Positions 26,639-34,806 of a stretch of DNA of 64,000 nucleotides are shown here, piece after piece. The notes beneath the pieces were generated by a model, which was not told where the DNA came from, did no database searches, and worked only from the letters and a program-made list of their open reading frames with translations. The number at the start of each line of letters is the position of its first letter. Within the stretch, counting starts at the first letter, position 1. The position numbers and the translations under genes were made by a program. Origin of the DNA: an uncultured Lachnospiraceae bacterium (GTDB lineage Bacteria > Bacillota > Clostridia > Lachnospirales > Lachnospiraceae); NCBI GenBank assembly GCA_934293375.1, contig CAKQYS010000002.1, positions 186,001 through 250,000 of the forward strand, given 5' to 3'.

Positions 26639-28297
26639 GTGAATAAGAACGAGAATTTAAAGATCATTCCACTCGGCGGTTTGGAGCAGATTGGAATGAA
26701 TATTACAGCGTTTGAGTATCAGGATACGATTATCGTTGTAGATTGTGGATTATCCTTCCCTGAGGATGATATGCTGGGAATTGATCTGGTGATTCCGGAT
26801 GTAACATATCTGAAAGAGAATGCGGATAAGGTAAAGGGATTGGTGATCACGCATGGACATGAAGATCACATAGGTGCGATCCCGTATGTCGAGAAACAGA
26901 TCAATATGCCGATTTACGCAACGAAGCTTACGATGGGTGTGATTGAGAATAAGCTGCGCGAACACAACCTTATGAATAATACAAAGCGAAAGGTTGTCAA
27001 GTATGGTCAGACGATCAATCTTGGCTGCTTCCGAATTGAATTTATCAGGACGAATCATTCGATTGTAGATGCAGCGGCTCTGGCAATCTATACGCCACAG
27101 GGAATCATTGTGCATACGGGTGATTTTAAGGTAGATTTTACACCGGTATATGGCGATGCGATCGATCTACAGAGATTTGGTGAACTTGGCAAGAAAGGTG
27201 TGCTGGCACTGATGGCGGACAGTACCAATGTGGAACGCCCGGGGTATACGATGTCGGAGAAGACGGTAGGTGTTACCTTTGATCATTTGTTTGCGGATTA
27301 CAAGAAGAACAGACTGATCATTGCTACATTTGCATCGAATGTGGATCGTGTACAGCAGATCATCAATACCGCATACAAGTATGGCAGAAAGGTCATTGTA
27401 GAAGGCCGCAGTATGGTAACGATCATTGAGACGGCGATGGAACTTGGATATCTGAATGTTCCGGATAATACGCTGATTCAGATCGATCAGATGAACCAGT
27501 ATACAGATGACCAGATTGTGTTGATTACAACGGGAAGCCAGGGAGAAAATATGGCTGCACTTTCGAGGATGGCAGCCAGTCTGCATAACCGGGTATCGAT
27601 CAAACCGAATGATGTTGTTATTTTCAGTTCAAAGCCGATTCCGGGTAACGAGAAGTCTGTTTCGAAGGTCATTAACGATCTGGAGCAGAAAGGTGCCCGT
27701 GTAGTGATTGAAGATACCCATGTATCAGGTCACGCCTGTCAGGAAGAATTGAAGCTGATATACTCTCTGACAAAGCCAAAGTTTGCGATTCCGGTGCATG
27801 GAGAGTACAGACATCTGAAGAGACATGCAGAGCTTGCACAGGATATGGGTATTCCGAAGGAGAATGTAAAGATCCTGACATCGGGAGATGTGTTAGAGAT
27901 TGGCGAGAAGACCTTTAAGGTGACAGGAAAGGTTCCGGCACAGGGGATTTTTGTGGATGGTTTAGGTGTAGGAGATGTCGGCAATATTGTATTGCGGGAC
28001 AGACAACATTTGTCAGAGAATGGTTTGCTGGTTGTGGTTGTTACACTTGAGAAATATTCAAATCAGATATTGGCAGGCCCGGATATTGTATCGAGAGGTT
28101 TTGTGTATGTCAGGGAATCTGAGACATTGATTGATGATTGCAAGTATGTGGTAGAAGAAACGCTCGAAAAATGTTTTGATAAAAATATCACAGACTGGGG
28201 TAAATTAAAGACTGCAATCCGTGATGCACTCGGCGATTTCCTGTGGAAGAAAATGAAGCGGAATCCAATGATTCTGCCTATTATATCAGAAGTATAA
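26639..28297 (+). CDS. Ribonuclease J
   Basis: Metallo-beta-lactamase/beta-CASP nuclease of 552 residues with 5'-3' exonuclease and endonuclease activity, a central mRNA decay and rRNA maturation enzyme in Firmicutes. Zinc ligands: HGHEDHIGA near residue 80 and HTGDFK further on; beta-CASP domain with TFASNVDRVQQI and HVSGHACQEE; PVHGEYRHL near the end of the core; then a small C-terminal domain. It starts with GTG 26639 after a GGAGG. Only one RNase J gene is in the window; J1 versus J2 cannot be assigned. Confidence 0.95.
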   Translation: MNKNENLKIIPLGGLEQIGMNITAFEYQDTIIVVDCGLSFPEDDMLGIDLVIPDVTYLKENADKVKGLVITHGHEDHIGAIPYVEKQINMPIYATKLTMGVIENKLREHNLMNNTKRKVVKYGQTINLGCFRIEFIRTNHSIVDAAALAIYTPQGIIVHTGDFKVDFTPVYGDAIDLQRFGELGKKGVLALMADSTNVERPGYTMSEKTVGVTFDHLFADYKKNRLIIATFASNVDRVQQIINTAYKYGRKVIVEGRSMVTIIETAMELGYLNVPDNTLIQIDQMNQYTDDQIVLITTGSQGENMAALSRMAASLHNRVSIKPNDVVIFSSKPIPGNEKSVSKVINDLEQKGARVVIEDTHVSGHACQEELKLIYSLTKPKFAIPVHGEYRHLKRHAELAQDMGIPKENVKILTSGDVLEIGEKTFKVTGKVPAQGIFVDGLGVGDVGNIVLRDRQHLSENGLLVVVVTLEKYSNQILAGPDIVSRGFVYVRESETLIDDCKYVVEETLEKCFDKNITDWGKLKTAIRDALGDFLWKKMKRNPMILPIISEV

Positions 28298-28308
28298 GAG
28301 GGATACGG

Positions 28309-28653
28309 ATGGATCAGGTATTCAAATTAAGTGAAGAACTCAATAGAGCATTGTTGGACAGTGCGGAGTATAGACAGTATGTCAATACATCCAGAGCGAT
28401 CAAAGAGCAGCCCGAACTTTATCATATGATGAATGAGTATCGGAAACGCAACAGACATATACAGATGTATGCATCTGAAGATACGATATTTGATGAGACG
28501 AACCAGTTATTGGTCGAGTATGATTCTGTGGTAAAGAATGAGACGGTTGCGGAATTCCTTGCAGCAGAGCAAAAGCTGCTCCGTATATTACAGCAGGTTT
28601 ATGCAAATGTGGAAAGACATATGGAATTTGATGATGACTACATGGAAGGGTAG
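28309..28653 (+). CDS. YlbF/YmcA family regulator
   Basis: Helical protein of 114 residues of the YlbF/YmcA (Com_YlbF, DUF964) family. In B. subtilis such proteins form a complex with YaaT that modulates RNase Y and affects sporulation, competence and biofilm formation. Visible features are EYRQYVNTSRAIKEQPELY and a heptad-like acidic C-terminal helix. ATG 28309 follows GAGGGA at good spacing; the frame is open upstream within the RNase J gene. The position after RNase J fits a link to RNA decay. Confidence 0.85.
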   Translation: MDQVFKLSEELNRALLDSAEYRQYVNTSRAIKEQPELYHMMNEYRKRNRHIQMYASEDTIFDETNQLLVEYDSVVKNETVAEFLAAEQKLLRILQQVYANVERHMEFDDDYMEG

Positions 28654-28659
28654 GATACT

Positions 28660-29037
28660 ATGGCTAAGAAAAAGAGTGCAACATTTAAGTTTATATGTAT
28701 GCTGTTCAGTATGATTATCAATCTTGCGATCATTGTGTTTTTGATCGAGGGATTCACATATTCATTTGGTTTTACATACCGGATGTTTAATGATGCACCG
28801 AAGAATGCAGCCGATAAGACTACAGTTACGGTTAGTGTGCTTGAGGATTCTTCTTCTAGAGATATCATAGATCTTGTGTACGATGCGGGCGTGGTTGAAG
28901 ACAAATATGTGTTTATGGCAAAGACATATCTGGAGGGATATTATAAGAAAATGAAACCGGGTGTGTATGAGCTGAGCCAGTCTATGACGAATACACAGAT
29001 ATTGCAGACACTGACGGGACAGATAAAAGAGGAGTAG
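28660..29037 (+). CDS. Short MltG/YceG-like membrane protein lacking the catalytic domain
   Basis: Protein of 125 residues: one membrane helix (about 10-33), then a region resembling the N-terminal LysM-like part of the YceG/MltG endolytic transglycosylase (VTVSVLEDSSSRDIIDLVYD, KTYLEGYYKKMKPGVYELS and TNTQILQTLT). Full-length MltG proteins are about 330-380 residues and carry the catalytic Glu in the later domain, which is absent here; the gene ends cleanly with TAG and the next gene follows. It occupies the mltG (yrrL) position of the Bacillus cluster. It may bind or regulate peptidoglycan synthesis rather than cut glycan; that is inference. Confidence 0.75.
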   Translation: MAKKKSATFKFICMLFSMIINLAIIVFLIEGFTYSFGFTYRMFNDAPKNAADKTTVTVSVLEDSSSRDIIDLVYDAGVVEDKYVFMAKTYLEGYYKKMKPGVYELSQSMTNTQILQTLTGQIKEE

Positions 29038-29041
29038 GAAC

Positions 29042-29692
29042 ATGATTGATGAAAGAGCTGTGTCATATGTCCGTTCCCTGATAGAAGATCCGGGCGAAGT
29101 GTTATGCGATATTGCAGAGGAGGCCAGGGCTGCGTATGTTCCGATCATCCGGCCGGAGACCGGAGATGCGCTGAAGCTTCTGCTTCAGATAAAGAAGCCG
29201 GCGCATATTCTGGAGATAGGAACGGCTGTGGGTTATTCGGCGATCTATATGGGTACAGTGACAGATGCATCGTGTCATATCACTACGATCGAGAATTATG
29301 CCCCGCGGGTCATTCGGGCACGGAAGAATATAGATCGTGCCGGGATGCAGGAACGCATCTGCCTGTTAGAGGGAGATGCAATGGATGTTCTGCCGGAACT
29401 TTCGGAGCAGTATGATTTTGTATTTATGGATGCTGCGAAAGGACAGTACATTCATTTTCTGGAGCCGGTATACAGATTAATGCGTCCGGGAGCAATCCTT
29501 GTGACGGATAATGTATTGCAGGATGGAGAGATATTAGAGTCACATTTTACAGTCCCAAAGAGGAATAGAACCATACATGACAGAATGCGGGAATACCTGT
29601 ATGCCCTGAAACACTATGAAGGGCTGAGTACGGCGGTTCTCACGGTTGGGGATGGACTGGCAGTCAGTGTGAAATGCGATGGAAAGGAATAG
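29042..29692 (+). CDS. trmR: tRNA 5-hydroxyuridine methyltransferase TrmR
   Basis: O-methyltransferase (YrrM family) of 216 residues. In B. subtilis TrmR methylates 5-hydroxyuridine at position 34 to 5-methoxyuridine. SAM-binding motif ILEIGTAVGYSAIYMG near residue 57; the metal/catalytic Asp lies in YDFVFMDAAKGQY; VTDNVLQDGEI is the typical later motif. It starts four bases after the preceding stop. The next gene makes its substrate modification, which supports the assignment over a catechol O-methyltransferase. Confidence 0.88.
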   Translation: MIDERAVSYVRSLIEDPGEVLCDIAEEARAAYVPIIRPETGDALKLLLQIKKPAHILEIGTAVGYSAIYMGTVTDASCHITTIENYAPRVIRARKNIDRAGMQERICLLEGDAMDVLPELSEQYDFVFMDAAKGQYIHFLEPVYRLMRPGAILVTDNVLQDGEILESHFTVPKRNRTIHDRMREYLYALKHYEGLSTAVLTVGDGLAVSVKCDGKE

Positions 29693-29696
29693 AGTG

Positions 29697-30932
29697 ATGA
29701 GAACGCCTGAATTATTGATCCCGGCAGGCAGCCTTGAAGTGCTAAAGACAGCGGTGCGATACGGTGCAGATGCTGTGTATATAGGCGGAGAACATTTTGG
29801 ACTCAGGGCAAAGGCCGGCAATTTTACAAAAGAAGAGATGATGGAAGGTGTACAGTATGCACATGAGCATCATGTTAAGGTTTATATTACTGTAAATATT
29901 TTTGCACATAACGCAGATCTGGAAGGTGTGCGGGCTTACCTGATAAGCCTTCGTGATGTGATGCCGGATGCGCTGATCATATCCGATCCTGCAATCTATA
30001 CCATGGCACAGGAAGTGATCCCGGAAGTAGAACGGCATATCAGTACACAGGCAAATAACACAAACTACGGGATTTTTGATTTCTGGTATCGGTTGGGCGC
30101 AAAACGTGTTGTGACTGCCAGAGAGCTTTCATTGGCGGAGATAAAAGAGATCCGTGCACATATTCCGGATGATATGGAGATAGAATCATTCGTACATGGT
30201 GCTATGTGTATATCGTATTCCGGAAGGTGTCTGCTTAGTAATTACTTCACGGGAAGAGACGCCAATCAGGGCGCGTGCACACATCCCTGCAGATGGAAAT
30301 ATGCTGTGGTAGAGGAAACCAGACCGGGTGAATATATGCCGGTGGAAGAAGACGAGAGAGGCACTTATATCTTCAATTCCAAGGATCTGAATATGATCGC
30401 ATATATTCCCGAATTGATCGATGCCGGAATAGACAGCTTCAAGATCGAAGGAAGAATGAAGACTGCATTGTATGTGGCGACGGTTGCCAGAACATACAGA
30501 CAGGCAATTGACGATTATTTGAAAGATCCTGCATTGTATCGGAAATCCCTTCCGCACTATTTGGAAGAGATTGCGAAATGCACATACAGACAGTTTACGA
30601 CCGGATTTTATTTCGGAAGAACAGATGAGAATTCACAGATCTATGACAGTAATACCTATCTGAGGGAATATACCTATATTGGCATGGTGGAAGACCGGAT
30701 GGAAAGAGAAGGCGCAACACTGCTTGGATGGCATCAGAAGAATAAGTTTTCTGTCGGTGAGAAACTGGAGGCAATGGCATTCTCCGGAGAGAATCTGGAA
30801 TTGTATGTACAGGGCATCTATGATGAACATATGTCGCCGATAGAGAGCGCACCGCATCCGAAGCAGAAGATTTATGTGGACCTTGGATGTGAACTGCCGG
30901 AAGGAACGATCTTAAGAAGAAAAGAGGACTAA
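29697..30932 (+). CDS. U32-family tRNA U34 hydroxylation protein TrhP
   Basis: Peptidase U32 family protein of 411 residues. Members of this subgroup (YegQ/YrrO, TrhP) are required for prephenate-dependent hydroxylation of U34 in tRNA rather than for proteolysis. Signature FVHGAMCISYSGRCLLSNY and following GACTHPCRW supply conserved Cys residues for an Fe-S cluster; the N-terminal TIM-barrel begins with ELLIPAGSLEVLKTAVRYG. Start ATG 29697 has AAGGA upstream; ATG 29679 overlaps trmR. Bacillus carries two such genes (yrrN, yrrO); here one is seen. A terminator follows. Confidence 0.88.
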   Translation: MRTPELLIPAGSLEVLKTAVRYGADAVYIGGEHFGLRAKAGNFTKEEMMEGVQYAHEHHVKVYITVNIFAHNADLEGVRAYLISLRDVMPDALIISDPAIYTMAQEVIPEVERHISTQANNTNYGIFDFWYRLGAKRVVTARELSLAEIKEIRAHIPDDMEIESFVHGAMCISYSGRCLLSNYFTGRDANQGACTHPCRWKYAVVEETRPGEYMPVEEDERGTYIFNSKDLNMIAYIPELIDAGIDSFKIEGRMKTALYVATVARTYRQAIDDYLKDPALYRKSLPHYLEEIAKCTYRQFTTGFYFGRTDENSQIYDSNTYLREYTYIGMVEDRMEREGATLLGWHQKNKFSVGEKLEAMAFSGENLELYVQGIYDEHMSPIESAPHPKQKIYVDLGCELPEGTILRRKED

Positions 30933-30935
30933 GAC

Positions 30936-30970
30936 CCATGCTGACAAATTGTCAGCATGGATTTTTTTAT
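30936..30970 (+). terminator. Terminator after trhP
   Basis: Perfect 10-base stem (30936-30945 with 30951-30960), five-base loop, then ATTTTTTTATT. It ends the ireB-trhP operon and its T run overlaps the stop codon of the convergent sigK. Confidence 0.9.
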
Positions 30971-31587
30971 TCCAGAGCAATGCGGAGTTTATGCAGAGCC
31001 CTCTTTTCGATTCTCGAAACATAAGATCTGGATATACCGAGAATGGAAGCGGTTTCCTTTTGCGTGAGAGAGTGTGTCTGGTGAATGCCATAGCGCATCC
31101 GGATCACATTATATTCCTGTACTGTCAGATCACCGGGCAGATAGGCATAGAGCTTTCTTATGGTTTCGTCTTCAATGAGCTGTGTGGGAATGCTGTCTTC
31201 CTGATTATCCATGATATCTAACAGGCTGATTTCGTTTCCTTCTTTATCAGTGCCGATTGGCTCATATAAGGAGATGTCCTTCTGGGATTTCTTTTCCTGG
31301 CGCAGCAGCATCAATATTTCGTTTTCGATACATCTGCTGGCATAGGTGACGAGCCGGTTTCCTTTTTCTATGTCGTAGGTATTGATTGCCTTGATCAGAC
31401 CAATCGTCCCGATAGAGATCAGATCATCCATGTCCCGTTCCGGACTAACATATTTTTTGACAATATGTGCGACCAGACGTAGATTATATTCTACCAAAAT
31501 GTTTCTGGCTTCCCGATCACCCTGTTTGCTGCGGTCGAGATAATATAGTTCTTTGTCCTTGGGGAGTGGTTTTTTAAAAGTCTGCAA
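30967..31587 (-). CDS. sigK: Sporulation sigma factor SigK, no pro-sequence
   Basis: Late mother-cell sigma factor of 206 residues. Region 2 is clear (ARNILVEYNLRLVAHIVKKY, then DLISIGTIGLIKAINTYD and RLVTYASRCIENEILM) and region 4 contains QKETASILGISRSYVSRIEK. The N-terminus FKKPLPKDKELYYL corresponds to the start of mature sigma-K. The only possible start is TTG 31587, because an in-frame TAA lies three codons upstream; there is therefore no room for the roughly 20-residue hydrophobic pro-sequence of Bacillus. The gene is intact, with no skin-type insertion. A sigma-E-like promoter lies just upstream. SigE is excluded by the short N-terminus and by the SigK-like residues. Confidence 0.9.
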   Translation of the reverse strand: MQTFKKPLPKDKELYYLDRSKQGDREARNILVEYNLRLVAHIVKKYVSPERDMDDLISIGTIGLIKAINTYDIEKGNRLVTYASRCIENEILMLLRQEKKSQKDISLYEPIGTDKEGNEISLLDIMDNQEDSIPTQLIEDETIRKLYAYLPGDLTVQEYNVIRMRYGIHQTHSLTQKETASILGISRSYVSRIEKRALHKLRIALE

Positions 31588-31617
31588 AGGTGTTTACCTG
31601 TTCCGTTTTTTTCTTTT

Positions 31618-31646
31618 ACTATATGTGGATGCAAAACAAATAGTGC
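31618..31646 (-). promoter_or_regulatory. Possible sigma-E (mother-cell) promoter of sigK
   Basis: On the - strand: GCACTAT (31640-31646), 14-base spacer, CATATAGT (31618-31625). The -10 differs from the sigma-E pattern CATACAnT at one base; the -35 is a partial match. The start would be about 25 bases before the sigK TTG. Confidence 0.42.
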
Positions 31647-31796
31647 TTTTCCAAGCGAAAACAGACAAAGTGCACAAACTCTGTTGTTCATTGTTCCAAA
31701 AATATATTCATTCTTTCCATTTTGTGGAATATGTGGTACAATGTAACGAGGTAAATGTGCTTACTGGAATATAATAATGAGATGAGGTATGACTAT

Positions 31797-33512
31797 ATGC
31801 GAATGGCAGTGGGTAGAAAGAAAATACGTATTGGAGACCTGCTGGTTGCTGCGGGGGCGATTACAGACGACCAGCTGAATGAAGCTTTGGCAGAGCAGAA
31901 GGAGAGTGGACAGAAGCTTGCGGAGGTATTGCTGTCCAAGGGTTATATCAGCCGTGATCTTTATGTAGCGACACTGACCCAACAGATGGGTATTGAATAC
32001 ATAGAGTTAAAGGCGTGCAAGCTGGATGATGAAGTGTTGAAGCTTGTGCCGGAGAATCTGGTGCAGAAGTATCAGGTGGTGCCGATCGGATTTGATGAGA
32101 TGAATCCGAATGTGCTGAAGGTAGCGACATCAGATCCGAATGACCTGATCGCACTGGATGATATCAGTATTGCGACGAATTGTCAGGTAGAACCGATGTT
32201 CGCAATGGAGGATGATATTTCTGAGACGATCGGAAAGTACTATGGCAATGCACAGGCGATGGAGGCTGCGGAGGCATACCGTAAGGAACGTGAGCAGGAT
32301 ATGCTGACTGCGGATGAAGAGGATGCCCTGAATGAAGATATTGAGAATTCACCGATCGTACTTCTGGTAAAGCAGATCATTGAGGGCGGTGTCAGACAGA
32401 GAGCATCAGATATTCATATTGAACCGATGGAGACCAGTGTTCGTGTCAGATACCGGATTGATGGATCTTTAAAGCAGGTAATGAGCTATGATTACAGTTT
32501 GTTAGCCGGTATTTCTGCCCGTATCAAGATCATTGGTGGTATGGATATCTCTGAGAAGCGTAAGCCTCAGGATGGTCGTATCACGATCATGGTAGATAGA
32601 AGAGAGTATGATGTCCGTGTATCTATGCTTCCTACTGTATACGGCGAGAAGACGGTTATGAGACTGACATCCAAGGATGGTCTGACGAAGCCGAAGAGTG
32701 CCCTTGGATTTGGACCGGAGGAACTGAAAGCATTTGATAACATTCTGGCCAATCCTCACGGAATCATTCTGGTAACAGGACCTACAGGTTCCGGTAAGTC
32801 TACGACCTTGTATACTGCTCTGAGTGAGTTGAACACTGAAGATGTCAATATCATCACAGTTGAGGACCCGGTTGAGGCGAATATCGACGGTATCAATCAG
32901 GTACAGACGAATGACAAGGCTGATATGACCTTTGCTGCAGCACTGAGATCAATTCTTCGTCAGGATCCGGATATTATCATGATCGGTGAGATCCGAGACG
33001 GCGAGACAGCAGATATCGCGGTAAAAGCGGCTATTACAGGACACCTTGTTGTAAGTACACTGCATACCAATTCAGCAGCCAGTACCGTAACCCGTCTGAT
33101 TGATATGGGCATTGAACCGTATGTTGCCGGCGATGCATTGGTAGGCGTTATTGCACAGCGACTGGTTAGAAGATTGTGTACATGTAAGCAGCCGAGACTG
33201 GCAGAACCGGATGAGAAGCGGATTCTGAATGCGGATCCGGATGATGATGTGGTTATTTATGAGCCGATTGGCTGTCCACTCTGCAATGAGACCGGATATG
33301 TAGGCCGAATCGGTGTTTATGAGATTATGTCGGTATCGCATCAGCTTCAGGCGGTTATTGCGAGAAATGCGACAGCAGACAAGATTGAGGAGCAGGCACT
33401 GAAGGAAGGTATGATCACTCTGCGAATGGGTGCTACAAGACTGGTACTTCAGGGTATTACTTCAATCCATGAGATGAAGAAGATTGTATTTATCTCTGCG
33501 GATGAAGCATAG
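31797..33512 (+). CDS. pilB: Type IV pilus extension ATPase PilB
   Basis: Hexameric assembly ATPase of 571 residues (GspE/PulE/PilB). The N-terminal MshEN/GspE-N domain (about 1-150; IRIGDLLVAAGAITDDQLNE) precedes the ATPase: Walker A GPTGSGKSTTLY near 328, Asp box EDPVEANIDGINQVQ, Walker B RQDPDIIMIGEIRD, His box GHLVVSTLHTN. A CTCK and CPLC pair in the C-terminal part gives the four-Cys zinc site of PilB/GspE rather than PilT. ATG 31797 has GAGGT nine bases upstream; ATGs at 31782 and 31803 are alternatives. First gene of the pilus locus, divergent from sigK. Confidence 0.95.
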   Translation: MRMAVGRKKIRIGDLLVAAGAITDDQLNEALAEQKESGQKLAEVLLSKGYISRDLYVATLTQQMGIEYIELKACKLDDEVLKLVPENLVQKYQVVPIGFDEMNPNVLKVATSDPNDLIALDDISIATNCQVEPMFAMEDDISETIGKYYGNAQAMEAAEAYRKEREQDMLTADEEDALNEDIENSPIVLLVKQIIEGGVRQRASDIHIEPMETSVRVRYRIDGSLKQVMSYDYSLLAGISARIKIIGGMDISEKRKPQDGRITIMVDRREYDVRVSMLPTVYGEKTVMRLTSKDGLTKPKSALGFGPEELKAFDNILANPHGIILVTGPTGSGKSTTLYTALSELNTEDVNIITVEDPVEANIDGINQVQTNDKADMTFAAALRSILRQDPDIIMIGEIRDGETADIAVKAAITGHLVVSTLHTNSAASTVTRLIDMGIEPYVAGDALVGVIAQRLVRRLCTCKQPRLAEPDEKRILNADPDDDVVIYEPIGCPLCNETGYVGRIGVYEIMSVSHQLQAVIARNATADKIEEQALKEGMITLRMGATRLVLQGITSIHEMKKIVFISADEA

Positions 33513-33573
33513 AATATGCAGGGTTTTATAAGAGAACGAGATATATATGAGATAACAAGGAGGATGTGACATC

Positions 33574-34626
33574 ATGATTGATATGAAGGAGTTGTTGGCG
33601 TTTTCGGTAGAACAGAGAGCGTCAGATGTACATATAGCGGCAGGTATTCCACCGAAGCTTCGTATTCACGGTAAGTTAGTGGATGTAGAGGGACCGAAGC
33701 TGACACCTGCAGATGCTGCAGCCTGTATCGGTGCTACAATGAATGACAGGCATAAGGAAGTACTCAGGAATAAGGGTGAAGTCGATTTCTCGTATTCATC
33801 ACCGGAGACAGGACGATTCCGTGTGAATGTCTATATGGACAGAGGTAACATGGCGGCGGCTTACAGACGCGTAGAGACAGAAATCCCAAGACCGGATATG
33901 CTGGGTATTCCGCAGGCAGTTGTAGATATGTATAAGAAGAAGAGAGGTTTGGTTCTTGTAACGGGACCTACCGGTTCCGGTAAGTCTACAACATTGGCAT
34001 CCATCATCAATAAGGCGAACGAAAATCGTACGGATCACATTATTACAATGGAGGATCCGATCGAGTATGTACATCACCATAAGAAGTCAGTTGTGAATCA
34101 GCGGGAAGTTGGTATGGATACCCTGAGTTATGCAAATGCACTTCGGGCAGCCCTTCGTCAGGATCCGGATATCATCCTGCTGGGTGAGATGAGAGACTTA
34201 GAGACCATTTCCAATGCGATTACAGCGGCTGAGACCGGACACTTGGTATTTTCGACTCTGCACACCATTGGTGCAGCGAGCACGATCGACCGTATCATCG
34301 ATGTGTTCCCAACCAGCCAGCAGCAGCAGACCAGAATCCAGCTTGCGATGATTCTGGAATGTGTAGTATCACAGCAGCTGATCCCGACAGTCGATGGCAA
34401 TGGACGAGTAGCAGCGTTTGAGGTAATGTTAGGAACACCTGCAATCCGAAGCCTGATCCGTGAGGCGAAGGTACATCAGATCCAGTCTACGATCCAGACC
34501 TCTAAGGCTCAGGGCATGATCACAATGGATGATTATTTATATGATCTGTATGCACAAGGTACGATCTCAAGAGATATGGCACTTGCCTATGCACAGGATC
34601 AGCAGAATCTTCGAAAGAAGCTGTAA
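33574..34626 (+). CDS. pilT: Type IV pilus retraction ATPase PilT
   Basis: Retraction ATPase of 350 residues, normal for PilT. A short PAS-like N-terminal domain (RASDVHIAAGIPPKLRIHG) is followed by the ATPase with Walker A GPTGSGKSTT (near 131), EDPIEYVHHHKKS, Walker B QDPDIILLGEMRD and TGHLVFSTLHT. The PilT-specific motif appears as AIRSLIREAKVHQIQS. Its presence implies that pili can be retracted, giving twitching or uptake, unlike a type II secretion system. A GGAGG precedes the start. Confidence 0.96.
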   Translation: MIDMKELLAFSVEQRASDVHIAAGIPPKLRIHGKLVDVEGPKLTPADAAACIGATMNDRHKEVLRNKGEVDFSYSSPETGRFRVNVYMDRGNMAAAYRRVETEIPRPDMLGIPQAVVDMYKKKRGLVLVTGPTGSGKSTTLASIINKANENRTDHIITMEDPIEYVHHHKKSVVNQREVGMDTLSYANALRAALRQDPDIILLGEMRDLETISNAITAAETGHLVFSTLHTIGAASTIDRIIDVFPTSQQQQTRIQLAMILECVVSQQLIPTVDGNGRVAAFEVMLGTPAIRSLIREAKVHQIQSTIQTSKAQGMITMDDYLYDLYAQGTISRDMALAYAQDQQNLRKKL

Positions 34627-34678
34627 GAAATGCGATTTGTGCAATATTAACAAAATGCACAGATTTATATGAAAATAT

Positions 34679-34707
34679 TTGCGTTTTATGTAAAAATAGT
34701 GTAATAT
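34679..34707 (+). promoter_or_regulatory. Possible sigma-A promoter before pilC
   Basis: TTGCGT (34679-34684), 17-base spacer, TAATAT (34702-34707) in an AT-rich 180-base gap between pilT and pilC; a TG before the -10 adds support. It would let pilC and the pilin gene be expressed separately from the ATPases. Confidence 0.55.
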
Positions 34708-34806
34708 CTAAAATAACAAACAAAAATTCATAATTTATTCATACTTTATACATAAGGAATGAGAATGGATTGTGGGATGACTATATTATAAGGTTGGAGG
34801 AGTAAT

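Noticed and set aside
31491..31691. A -1 frameshift at T-TTA-AAA joining an upstream - strand frame (with a hydrophobic stretch) to sigK, giving a pro-SigK-like N-terminus
   Set aside because: The heptamer fits a slippery pattern and the upstream frame is partly hydrophobic, but its ribosome-binding site is weak, it does not align convincingly with pro-sigma-K, and the likely sigma-E promoter starts the transcript after its ATG.
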